A DNA stretch of 38,458 bases from Myxococcota bacterium. GTDB lineage: Bacteria; Myxococcota_A; UBA9160; UBA4427. Of the stretch, positions 1-7,530 are shown piece after piece. The notes beneath the pieces are model-generated. The model saw only the letters and a program-made list of their open reading frames with translations, did no database searches and was not told the origin of the DNA. Made by a program: the position numbers and the translations under genes. Within the stretch, counting starts at the first letter, position 1; each line of letters starts with the position of its first letter. The stretch is taken from the NCBI GenBank assembly GCA_028823175.1, contig JAPKBZ010000039.1, forward strand, positions 1-38,458, read 5' to 3'.

Positions 1-18
1 TCTGACGAAGTCTCTGCT

Positions 19-285
19 CTATCGCCGCTCGCGGGTCCCATTGCGTTTCCTCGAGTTTGCTGCTCGTTTAAAGCGCTCCAGCGCGAGTAGGCGCCTTTCC
101 GCATGATTCACCACCGGCCGCGGGTAATCCGCTCCTGGATTGCCAACACCGGGTTCGTGTATTTCCGGCGTGGCCAGCCCCCTGAGTTCACCCACCCAGC
201 GACGAATATACTCGCCCTGGGGGTCCCCGCGCCTGCCCAGGGCCATCGGATTAAAAATCCTGAGCGGGCTATCCCTGGAATCGTT
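19..285 (-). pseudogene. C-terminal remnant of a DNA photolyase (cryptochrome/photolyase family)
   Basis: Reading leftward from 285 to the TAG at 19-21, the 88 codons contain the C-terminal FAD-domain signature of class I CPD photolyases: RIFNPMALGRR, then DPQGEYIRRWVGELRGL, then IHEP, then DYPRPVVNHAERRLLALERFK. In intact enzymes the equivalents are RIFNP, DPDGxYIRRWVPEL, IHEPW and DYPxPIVDH, preceded by roughly 380 further residues. Those residues are absent here: the similarity starts at about codon 9, right behind the stop codon of the neighbouring membrane protein. The stretch between IHEP and DYP is also shorter than usual and has lost the Trp after HEP. The fragment has no plausible start or ribosome-binding site for a working enzyme. 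I read it as a truncated pseudogene; the family assignment rests on recognised motifs. Confidence 0.75.
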
Positions 286-822
286 TTAAAAAGGGAAGTA
301 GTAGGGCCAAATCAAACCATCCAGGAGCGCTGTCTGGATGCTAAAGAGCACGCAGCCCACAGCCGCCACGCCGCGAGAGGCCCGGGACCCGGGCGCATCG
401 ACCCAGAGAATGGCCCACAGCATAAGAAGAGAGGCCAGCCCGACGGTGCCGAGCACTCCCCGAATGGCATACCAAAGTCCCGATCCCGGAGACTCGATCA
501 TTTCGAAAGTCAGGGGCATCCAGAGAGCAGACGGGATAAGAATCAAAGCGTAGAGGACGGTGAACAATCCGAAGCCTGCCCAGCGGCCGACACGCGCCGT
601 AGCCGCATCAACTCGGAAGAGCACGAAAAACCCGAATAGGAAGTAGCCCACAGCAGCGGAGAGCATGCTCACCGTGTAGAAGCCCCGGAGTGGGTGCGGC
701 ACGCCCCCCCAGACTTCGTCCCGGAGTTCAGGATGGGTCGCCAGCCCGTAGGCGTAGCTCACGAGGACCGCGATGCCCCCAACCAAGTTGATCAAAAACG
801 CCCACCGCTTGCCTGCCGTCAT
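286..822 (-). CDS. Five-helix integral membrane protein of unknown function
   Basis: This 178-aa protein starts at an ATG at 822 preceded by GGAG about 8 nt upstream; longer in-frame extensions upstream are Pro/Arg-rich and look non-coding. It has about five hydrophobic segments, at roughly residues 8-28, 47-69, 77-102, 112-139 and 145-172, and short loops. A basic N-terminus (TAGKR) suggests a cytoplasmic start. I recognise no catalytic motif and no family. It is the upstream partner, in the same reading frame, of the photolyase relic, separated from it by one TAA (286-288), so the gene or its flank may have been placed there by the deletion that removed the rest of the photolyase. Confidence 0.7.
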   Translation of the reverse strand: MTAGKRWAFLINLVGGIAVLVSYAYGLATHPELRDEVWGGVPHPLRGFYTVSMLSAAVGYFLFGFFVLFRVDAATARVGRWAGFGLFTVLYALILIPSALWMPLTFEMIESPGSGLWYAIRGVLGTVGLASLLMLWAILWVDAPGSRASRGVAAVGCVLFSIQTALLDGLIWPYYFPF

Positions 823-1203
823 GCTTGAGTCTCCGTCCAAGGATTTGGCCCGCCGGCCTCGCCCCGGAGTTGAGGACGGAATAGGGCGGGCTGCTCTGGG
901 AAGTCTCACGCTAAATCACCCTTAATCTATTGTAAGAATCTTTTCTATACATATATTCTTCAATGGGACCTTCCCTGCTCCATTGGCTCCCAAACGTTCC
1001 CTAGGAGGACCTATTTTCGGCCTAGGATCAATTCCGTAATCGCCCGCCTCTCTTATTATCTACACATCTCTTGATCCACTCCCACTGACTGGGGCCCTTT
1101 CAGGGACCCTACGGGGCTCGGCCCTGGAGGCTTGCGCCGGTTGGCAGACAGCCCGACCCTCGGTGCACCCAAAAGCAGCCCAAGCGCGATGAAGAGGAGC
1201 TTC
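823..1203. promoter_or_regulatory. AT-rich intergenic region between divergent genes
   Basis: This gap separates the leftward membrane protein from the rightward patatin-like gene. Positions about 905-1080 are clearly more AT-rich than the surroundings. It holds an inverted repeat CAATGG (961-966) / CCATTG (980-985), and two copies of CCTAGGA (1000-1006 and 1021-1027) exactly 21 bp apart, each built on the palindrome CCTAGG. A leftward -10-like TACAAT is read at 934-929, but its -35 is poor. I see no open reading frame with coding character. A regulator site here is an inference. Confidence 0.4.
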
Positions 1204-2643
1204 ATGCCACGCCCCGGAAACGTCTCGGCACTCGCCCCCTGGCTCAGGGGCCTTGCCTGCTGCTTTGGATCTCTCGGCCTTTTCGGCTGCGCGGGCTTTC
1301 AAGCCGTCAACCAACCGATCACGCAAATCACCCCGGAACAGGGCTATCGCCAATTCACAAAACCCGTACCCGACGGCGGCGGAGCGGTCTGGCTCGCCCT
1401 CGCCTTCTCTGGAGGCGGCACTCGCGCCGCAGCTTTTGCCTACGGAGTCCTCGAGGAGCTTCGCGCCACCCAGGTCGTCCTAGATGGTCAGAGCACCCGG
1501 CTACTCGACGAGATCGACACCATCAGCGCGGTCTCGGGGGGAACCTTTCCCGCAGCCTATTACGGCCTCTTCGGCGATCGAATTTTCGAGGACTTCGAGA
1601 GCAAGTTCCTCTACCGCAACATTCAACGTTCGCTGATCCTTGAGGCTTTGCGGCCCAAAAATCTCGTGCGCCTTTTGAGCCCCTCCTTCAGCCGCAGCCT
1701 CCTGGCCATGGAATATTACGACCGCAAGGTCTTCGATGGAGCCACCTTCGCTGACCTACAGGCAGCCCCCGGCCCCCATGTTCACATCAATGCCACAGAC
1801 CTCTCCCATGGCTTTCGCTTCACCTTCAACCAGGGGCAGTTCGATGTGATCTGTTCGGACCTCGACAGCCTTCCCGTCTCTGCCGCCGTCGCCGCGTCTT
1901 CCGCGGTCCCCGTTCTCTTGAGCCCCATCACACTCAAGAACTACGCGGGCACCTGCGGCTTTCAGTCTCCTGGATGGATTCAAGAATCCCTGGGCACCCG
2001 AAGCACAAACCGACGTCGTTACGAAGCCGCCCTCTCATTTGTCGATTTCGCGAATGCCGACACACGCCCCTACATCCACCTGATCGACGGCGGCATCGCC
2101 GACAATCTGGGGCTTCGCTATTCGATCGAGTTAGCCGAGGCCATCGGAGGAGCTGACCGCTTCCTCGACATCGTCGAACGTGAGCCGCCCGACCACTTCG
2201 TCGTGATCGTGGTCAACGCCGAAACCGCGCCCAACCCTGGCATCGACATGAGTTCGGCCTCCCCTTCCTTCGCCTCACTCATGAATTCGGTTTCGGGCTC
2301 TCAAATCCGCCGTTACAACCTCGAGACCCTGCTTCTGACCGAGATTTCCCTCACTCAATGGGCCGAGATCCTCTCGGAGAAGTCCGGAAAGAGGGTCGAC
2401 GCTCGCCTGATCGAAATCGATTTCGACTCCATCCCCCAAAAGCAGAGTCGAGACTATTTCAAATTGATCCCGACCAGTTTTGTCTTGAGCGATCAGACCG
2501 TAGACGACCTCAAGACCGCGGGCCGCGAACTCCTGCGTGCCAATCCAATTTTTCAAGAGTTTCTCCAGAATTTGGAACCTGCCCACCCCGCCCCGCCGAG
2601 CAAGATCCCCACCGAACCCGCTCCCATTTGGCCCGAGGGGTGA
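1204..2643 (+). CDS. Patatin-like phospholipase, predicted lipoprotein
   Basis: The product is a 479-aa serine lipid hydrolase of the patatin family, probably acting on membrane lipids in the periplasm or outer membrane. Residues 1-29 form a lipoprotein signal ending in LFGC, with Cys29 as the lipidation site. The oxyanion-hole motif GGGTRA lies at about 70-75, the nucleophile is Ser111 in AVSGG, and the dyad aspartate is Asp295 in DGGIADN, so the catalytic set is complete. The elbow reads SAVSGG rather than the classical GxSxG, a variant I associate with a bacterial lipoprotein subgroup. The ATG at 1204 has AGGAG only 4 nt upstream; an in-frame ATG at 1189 would add a more basic n-region but lacks a ribosome-binding site. 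It is followed after 122 bp by two genes for secreted proteins on the same strand. Confidence 0.85.
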   Translation: MPRPGNVSALAPWLRGLACCFGSLGLFGCAGFQAVNQPITQITPEQGYRQFTKPVPDGGGAVWLALAFSGGGTRAAAFAYGVLEELRATQVVLDGQSTRLLDEIDTISAVSGGTFPAAYYGLFGDRIFEDFESKFLYRNIQRSLILEALRPKNLVRLLSPSFSRSLLAMEYYDRKVFDGATFADLQAAPGPHVHINATDLSHGFRFTFNQGQFDVICSDLDSLPVSAAVAASSAVPVLLSPITLKNYAGTCGFQSPGWIQESLGTRSTNRRRYEAALSFVDFANADTRPYIHLIDGGIADNLGLRYSIELAEAIGGADRFLDIVEREPPDHFVVIVVNAETAPNPGIDMSSASPSFASLMNSVSGSQIRRYNLETLLLTEISLTQWAEILSEKSGKRVDARLIEIDFDSIPQKQSRDYFKLIPTSFVLSDQTVDDLKTAGRELLRANPIFQEFLQNLEPAHPAPPSKIPTEPAPIWPEG

Positions 2644-2765
2644 CCCTCGGCCCGAACCTCGATTACCTTCCGCAGGAACTTCAAACGACGCTTCGAACGG
2701 AAATAGCCCGAGCGCCGGTATTCACGCCTCGGGCTCGCTTCAAGCGGCGAACGCTGGAGACTCAA

Positions 2766-3368
2766 ATGAGCCATCGACCCAAAGCGCTCCTCGGACCCGG
2801 ATCTCCATCCCTGCCCCCTCTCGCACTGAGCTCTCTCCCCTTGCGCTCTTTCAGCGGGCGCTCTTTCGCATTGCTCTCTTTCCTGCTCCTCTCTCTACCA
2901 CTACTCTCGCTCGCCCTCTTCCCGGCCCCTGCGTTTTCTGATGACGTGGCCTGGGATCAGGCAAGAGTGACGGCGCTCGCCAGCCAACTGAGCGAAGAGA
3001 TCAAATCGCTCCGAAGCGCGACCCGAAAAGAACCCCAGGTCATCTCCGCGAGTAACGCGTCGAAGCAACGGGCCACCAGCCTCTACCTCGACACCCTTAA
3101 GAAACTCGACCGCACCTCGGGAAAATTGGCCCGTCAACTTACGGCGGGGGAGGATAGAGAGCAGACCGCCGGCACAGCGCGCCGAATCGATTCACTGCTT
3201 CGCGACGCTCGGGATCAGGGTCGCACGCTCTACACCACCGATTGGACGACCAAGCACATCGAACCCATCGCTTCCGTAGTCGCCGAACTCCGGACCTTCT
3301 ACTCGGCCCAAGCGAGTGGAACGAAGCCGAAGACCAACCCGGAGGCGCTCACCCATGGGAAGCCTTAA
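2766..3368 (+). CDS. Secreted helical protein of unknown function
   Basis: This 200-aa protein starts at an ATG preceded by TGGAGA 5-10 nt upstream. The N-terminus (about residues 1-57) is an unusually long export signal with an h-region rich in Leu, Ser and Phe, ending PAPAFS before DDVAW. The mature part is polar and predicted mostly helical, with heptad-like stretches (ALASQLSEEIKSL; YLDTLKKLDRTSGKLARQL), so a helical bundle or coiled coil in the periplasm is likely. There is no cysteine and no enzyme motif, and I do not recognise the family. Its last 14 bp overlap the start of the next gene, so the two are probably co-translated and may act together. The open frame continues upstream into the patatin gene but without coding character. 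Confidence 0.65.
   Translation: MSHRPKALLGPGSPSLPPLALSSLPLRSFSGRSFALLSFLLLSLPLLSLALFPAPAFSDDVAWDQARVTALASQLSEEIKSLRSATRKEPQVISASNASKQRATSLYLDTLKKLDRTSGKLARQLTAGEDREQTAGTARRIDSLLRDARDQGRTLYTTDWTTKHIEPIASVVAELRTFYSAQASGTKPKTNPEALTHGKP
2833..2922 (+). repeat. Imperfect 15-bp tandem repeats encoding a signal-peptide core
   Basis: Six consecutive 15-bp units, starting at 2833, 2848, 2863, 2878, 2893 and 2908, follow the pattern CTyTC-N7-kCTCT or close variants (for example CTTTCAGCGGGCGCT and CTTTCGCATTGCTCT). In translation they give five-residue units LPLRS, FSGRS, FALLS, FLLLS, LPLLS and LALFP, so serine recurs every fifth residue through the hydrophobic core of the export signal. The unit length keeps the frame, so gain or loss of a copy would only lengthen or shorten the signal. 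Confidence 0.65.
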
Positions 3369-4440
3369 AAAGATTTCAGACGACGACGGGCATCACCGCC
3401 ACCCGGCTCAGAGAAGATCGCTCGGCCTGCTCTCACTCTCGGCGCTCCTAGCTCTGCTGCTCTTGCCCCGAGCGAGCCTAGCCGAGGACAGCGTGTTCGG
3501 GTCCGCGCTCCTCGACTTCATGCAGGTCGCGCCGGGCCAACTCGTTTCGGCCGAAAAAGAGCCTCTTGTTGTGGAGATCAAGGTCTCCGAACGCTCGCGT
3601 CAAGCCGTCTATATGGGTTTGGTCCGTCTCGAAGCCGGCGCCCAGAGCCCTTTCTTTTTGCCCGGTTCAGACGCCATCCCCTCGCTGATGCAGCCCGACC
3701 AATTCGGTTATTTCGAGAATCCGGCCCAAGCCCAGGATCTCGCCCCCCTCAAACTCGATGACGACGACTACTCCGTCCTCGAAGAATGTCGGCCGCAAGA
3801 ATGCCGGTTCAAGCTCTCCGCTCTCGGAATTGCCGAGGCGGAAGCCCTCAACTGGCAAGCTCCCGGCGCGCGGCAGGCTTTTCTGGGCGGCTTCCGAACC
3901 GCATTGGCTGATGAAGTCAGTGGGTTCCAGGCGAAGGGCTTGCCCGCCCTGATCACCTACGCCGACAAACCCACCCCCTATCCTGTGGCTACTGGCATTC
4001 GTCGACTGTTAGCCGAAGCGGAACCGGTTCTTGACCTATATCCCCGACTCTCCAAAACCCTTGCAGACCCTGGAGGCGCGGGAGGGACCACCACCGGTGA
4101 GAGTGATCGTGTTCTCTGGTCTGTCTCCGATTTCGGCTATCGCCCTACCCTGTCGGTCGATCGGGTCGTCTACCTGAACAAAGCCCCTCCTGCGGACCAG
4201 GGGAGTGTCATGGCGCTTCAGAATCTCTACTCGAACCACTATCTGGCGGGCCGACTCCAGTTGGGCGGCATACTTCCCGAGGGTAGTCTGCCGGGCCAGC
4301 CCGGTCGCTATTTCTGGACTCTCGACTTGATCCTTTTCGACGACGCCCTGGGCACATTCAAACGCAGCCTCCTAGGCCGGGGCCTCCGCTCCGAGGTCGA
4401 AGATCGCCTCAAGGCCATCCAGGCCATGGGCCAACCCTGA
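3355..4440 (+). CDS. Secreted protein of unknown function
   Basis: This 361-aa protein starts at an ATG that overlaps the preceding gene by 14 bp; GGAGG lies 9 nt upstream. Residues 1-45 are an export signal with a long, polar, His/Arg-rich n-region, a Leu-rich core (LLSLSALLALLLL) and a likely cleavage site at ASLA-ED. The mature protein has about 315 residues with a conserved-looking start (VFGSALLDFMQVAPGQLVSAE), a central pair of cysteines (Cys145 and Cys150) that could form a disulfide, and a C-terminal half with a WSVSDFGYRP segment and LDLILFDD. I do not recognise the family and assign no function. The overlap with the helical secreted protein upstream suggests a two-component periplasmic module; the patatin-like lipoprotein may belong to the same transcript. 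Confidence 0.65.
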   Translation: MGSLKKISDDDGHHRHPAQRRSLGLLSLSALLALLLLPRASLAEDSVFGSALLDFMQVAPGQLVSAEKEPLVVEIKVSERSRQAVYMGLVRLEAGAQSPFFLPGSDAIPSLMQPDQFGYFENPAQAQDLAPLKLDDDDYSVLEECRPQECRFKLSALGIAEAEALNWQAPGARQAFLGGFRTALADEVSGFQAKGLPALITYADKPTPYPVATGIRRLLAEAEPVLDLYPRLSKTLADPGGAGGTTTGESDRVLWSVSDFGYRPTLSVDRVVYLNKAPPADQGSVMALQNLYSNHYLAGRLQLGGILPEGSLPGQPGRYFWTLDLILFDDALGTFKRSLLGRGLRSEVEDRLKAIQAMGQP

Positions 4441-4487
4441 ACCGCAGACAACTCCCCGCCCCTTCGAAATGCAGGAATTCCTCGCCG

Positions 4488-5582
4488 ATGGTTGTCACAG
4501 GCTCCACATCACCGCTTCGCTACGGTGTCATCGGAACCGGGATGATGGGCGTCGAGCATATCCGGAACCTGAAGGCCATCGAGGGCGCCGAGGTGGTCGC
4601 GATCTGCGACCCCGTGCCCGCATCCCTGGAAGCCGCTCGGGCGCACCTTGACGCCCCCGCCCAGGAGTTCCATGACCATCGCGAACTGATCGAAGCCGGA
4701 ACCTGCGATGCGGTGGTCGTTGCGACCCCCAACATGACCCACGTAGACATTCTGCTCGATATCCTCGAAGCGCGTATTCCGGTTCTCGTAGAGAAGCCTC
4801 TCTGTACCACCGTAAGCGATTGCCAACGCATTCTCGCGGCGGCTGCCCCCGGCTTCCTGGCCTGGGTGGGTCTCGAATACCGGTATATGCCTGCCGTCGC
4901 CGCCCTGATCGAAAAAGTTCAGGCGGGCGCAGTGGGCGACGTACGCATGGTGGCCATTCGCGAGCATCGATTCCCCTTTCTCCCGAAGGTCGGCGACTGG
5001 AACCGCTTCAATGCCAACACCGGCGGGACCCTTGTCGAGAAATGCTGTCATTTCTTCGACCTTATGCACCTGATCACGGCGGCTCGACCGGTCCGCGTCT
5101 TCGCCTCGGGAGCCCAGGACGTCAACCATCTCGACGAAAGCTACGGCGGTCAGCGGCCCGACATCCTCGACAATGCTTTCGTGATCGTCGAATTTGACTC
5201 AGGCGCCCGGGGCATGCTGGATCTCTGCATGTTCGCTGAGGCCACCCACAACCAGGAAGAGATCTCGGTGGTTGGGGAAGCCGGAAAGGTCGAAGCACTG
5301 ATTCCTGAATCGGTGATTCGCGCGGGAACCCGAGGCAAGCATTGGATCGGCGGGGTAGACAGCGTGACCGTGGAAAATACCGATATTCGCCATCAAGGCT
5401 ATCACCACGGCGCGTCCTATATCGAGCACTTGCGCTTTCGTGATGCTTTGCTCCATGGCCACGAACCCGACGCGGGGCTCAACGAAGGGCTCTGGTCCGT
5501 GGCGGTGGGAGCGGCGGCACAACTCTCCATCCGCGAGGAGAGGATGATCGACATGGATGAAGTGATGGGAGGGGCCCGGTAG
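4488..5582 (+). CDS. Gfo/Idh/MocA-family NAD(P)-dependent oxidoreductase
   Basis: This 364-aa cytoplasmic dehydrogenase has an N-terminal Rossmann fold with GVIGTGMMG (nucleotide-binding glycines at residues 16-21), an acidic residue after the second strand (CDP, about 40-42), the family signature VEKP (Glu102-Lys103-Pro104), and a catalytic segment GGTLVEKCCHFFD, in which His matches the family's conserved histidine. Glu-Lys replaces the more usual Asp at the preceding position. Members oxidise or reduce sugars, inositols and related polyols, or act on biliverdin-like substrates; the substrate here cannot be told. The length is typical. The ATG at 4488 lies in a weak context (AGGA about 11 nt upstream). 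It follows the secreted-protein genes after 47 bp and precedes the fused membrane protein by 54 bp, consistent with one transcript. Confidence 0.85.
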   Translation: MVVTGSTSPLRYGVIGTGMMGVEHIRNLKAIEGAEVVAICDPVPASLEAARAHLDAPAQEFHDHRELIEAGTCDAVVVATPNMTHVDILLDILEARIPVLVEKPLCTTVSDCQRILAAAAPGFLAWVGLEYRYMPAVAALIEKVQAGAVGDVRMVAIREHRFPFLPKVGDWNRFNANTGGTLVEKCCHFFDLMHLITAARPVRVFASGAQDVNHLDESYGGQRPDILDNAFVIVEFDSGARGMLDLCMFAEATHNQEEISVVGEAGKVEALIPESVIRAGTRGKHWIGGVDSVTVENTDIRHQGYHHGASYIEHLRFRDALLHGHEPDAGLNEGLWSVAVGAAAQLSIREERMIDMDEVMGGAR

Positions 5583-5636
5583 CTCCCGCCCCCGCGATTG
5601 CCCAACACGACCCGCAAGTCTTAGCCAGGAGAAGAA

Positions 5637-7490
5637 ATGAAGTTGCAAAAACTTATCAGAGCCTTCCTCGGAGAGGCCTCGCCGACCCAAATCATCTTGG
5701 CCAGCCTGATCGGCGCCGTTTTGGGGTTCATGCCGGGTTTCTCACAAGCCGGAGGCCTGATCGTATCGCTATGCATCTTGCTTCTTGTTCTCAACTGCAA
5801 TCTGGCCCTCGCCGGCCTCATCGAAATCGTGGCGCGCCTTCTCTCCCTCGTCCTGCTCCCGATGAGCTTCGAACTTGGGCGCCTACTTCTCGACGGTCCA
5901 ACCCAGGGACTATTCATCCTCCTCATCAATGCGCCTGTCACGGCGCTTTTCGGCTTTGAGTACTACGCCACCACCGGCGGACTCGTTCTCGGGACCGCGA
6001 CCGGACTGCTCATGGGGTATTTCCTCAGCCGCTGGGTCACGGGCCTACGCACTCGACTTGCCCAAGCCGAAGCGAACTCCGATCAGTTCCGAGCGATCAC
6101 GGGCAACCTCGCGGTCCGCTTCATCTTGCGGCTCCTACTGGGGAAGATCCCCACCTCGGATTACGCGAAGCTTCTCGACGCCAAGGCGAAGCCGATCCGT
6201 ATCTGGGGAGTCATCCTCGTGCTGGCTCTCATTCCTACGGTCTATTTTTCCTCGGGCTGGATCGACGGTCCGGCCGCCCGAAGTCTCATCCAATCCAACC
6301 TCGCTCGAGCGAACGGGGCAACGGTCGATCTGGAAGCCGCCGAGCTCGATCTGGCGACCGGACGCCTCTCCCTGCAAGGGCTCGCCGTTGCCGACCCCAA
6401 GGCACTCGATACCGACATCTTTCGAGCCGACCGGATCGCCGTGGATATCAGCACTTCAGACCTGCTCCGAAAGCGAATGCGCATCGAGGAAATTGTCGTC
6501 GAGGGAGGGAGCCACGGCAAAAAACGCCAAGTTCCCGGGCAGTTAAATCAGCCGCCCCCCTCGGATCCTCCCAAAGCAGATTCCCAGGCCAGCGTAGAAA
6601 GCGACTCCTTCGATCTCGATGAGAATTGGCGCGGAAGGCTTCAACAAGTGCGCGTCTGGCTCGACAAACTCTCCAACCACTCGAGCGGAAACCTTCCGCG
6701 TGGCGCCTCCAAAGAGCCCCAGGCACAAGAACCGTCGGGGCCCGATCCACTTCTGGACGAATGGCTCGACCGAGAAATCCAGGCCCAGGGGCGGGTACAC
6801 GTTTCTGCCGATCATCTCATCATGGGGGCCCCTCTCCTCCAAATCGATCGTATTCTTGCCCCTGGCACGACAACAACCCTGATGCCCGATGAACGCCTGG
6901 ACATCCAATTCGAGAATCTCTCGACCCAGCCCCATCTGGTCGAGGTGGGCCCGAGCCTCGGCATCCAATCCGAAAGCGGCAATCTAGACCTGGCCATCGC
7001 CCTCAACGGGGCGTCGGCCAAAGGGGGAAATAACCACCTGCGCCTGGTGCTGACCAACCTCCCCGCTGAAGATCTTGCCGGGAGCCTCGAAGCCATCTCC
7101 GGGAAAGTCAGGGGCGGAAGCGTCGACCTTCGGGCTGAGGGAAATATTGAGGATAGGGATGGCGCCTGGATCGACTTTCCAGTCGCGATCACCCTAAAGG
7201 ATTCCTCGGTCCGGTTCTCGGGAAGAGAGATCCCGATCAGTCGACTGGAGGTTCCAGTTCAGCTGCGGGGTCCCATCGATGACCTCGACATCCAGGTGGA
7301 CCAAAATGCTCTCGTCACATCCATCACCAAGGCCGCCGCAGGGGCCTTGCCCGGGGCAGCCCTCGGCATGATGGGCGACGGACTAAAGAAGGCCACGGGC
7401 GGGGTTTCGGACAAAGTCGGCAACGAAGCTGGGAACATCCTCGGTGGCCTCGGAGGGAAGGACGGAGTCGGCAAGCTCTTCGGCCGCTAG
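5637..7490 (+). CDS. Fused TIGR03546-like membrane domain and TIGR03545/AsmA-like periplasmic domain
   Basis: This 617-aa protein starts at an ATG with an ideal AGGAG 5 nt upstream. Residues 1 to about 175 resemble the uncharacterised TIGR03546 membrane family, with SPTQIILASLIGAVLGFMPG near the N-terminus and several hydrophobic helices. A further helix at about 183-200 leads into a large periplasmic part resembling TIGR03545 and AsmA-like proteins: ATVDLEAAELDLATGRLSL followed by VADP, then ADRIAVDI and IEEIVVEG. A Pro/Asp-rich linker sits at about 300-390, and the C-terminus is Gly-rich (GGLGGKDGVGKLFGR), as in AsmA-type proteins. From memory the two families are usually separate adjacent genes; here they form one chain. 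AsmA-like proteins are linked to lipid transport or outer-membrane assembly, so an envelope role is likely but inferred. Confidence 0.7.
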   Translation: MKLQKLIRAFLGEASPTQIILASLIGAVLGFMPGFSQAGGLIVSLCILLLVLNCNLALAGLIEIVARLLSLVLLPMSFELGRLLLDGPTQGLFILLINAPVTALFGFEYYATTGGLVLGTATGLLMGYFLSRWVTGLRTRLAQAEANSDQFRAITGNLAVRFILRLLLGKIPTSDYAKLLDAKAKPIRIWGVILVLALIPTVYFSSGWIDGPAARSLIQSNLARANGATVDLEAAELDLATGRLSLQGLAVADPKALDTDIFRADRIAVDISTSDLLRKRMRIEEIVVEGGSHGKKRQVPGQLNQPPPSDPPKADSQASVESDSFDLDENWRGRLQQVRVWLDKLSNHSSGNLPRGASKEPQAQEPSGPDPLLDEWLDREIQAQGRVHVSADHLIMGAPLLQIDRILAPGTTTTLMPDERLDIQFENLSTQPHLVEVGPSLGIQSESGNLDLAIALNGASAKGGNNHLRLVLTNLPAEDLAGSLEAISGKVRGGSVDLRAEGNIEDRDGAWIDFPVAITLKDSSVRFSGREIPISRLEVPVQLRGPIDDLDIQVDQNALVTSITKAAAGALPGAALGMMGDGLKKATGGVSDKVGNEAGNILGGLGGKDGVGKLFGR

Positions 7491-7530
7491 CTCTACGCGA
7501 AGAAATAAACTCCCCGCCGACCCCAAGGGC

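Noticed and set aside
961-985. Inverted repeat CAATGG / CCATTG considered as a terminator
   Set aside because: It lies between divergent genes, has a 13-base loop and no T run.
2358-2765. Upstream extension of the first secreted-protein frame into the patatin gene
   Set aside because: The extension is Arg/Pro-rich without coding character; the ATG at 2766 has a ribosome-binding site and gives a signal peptide.
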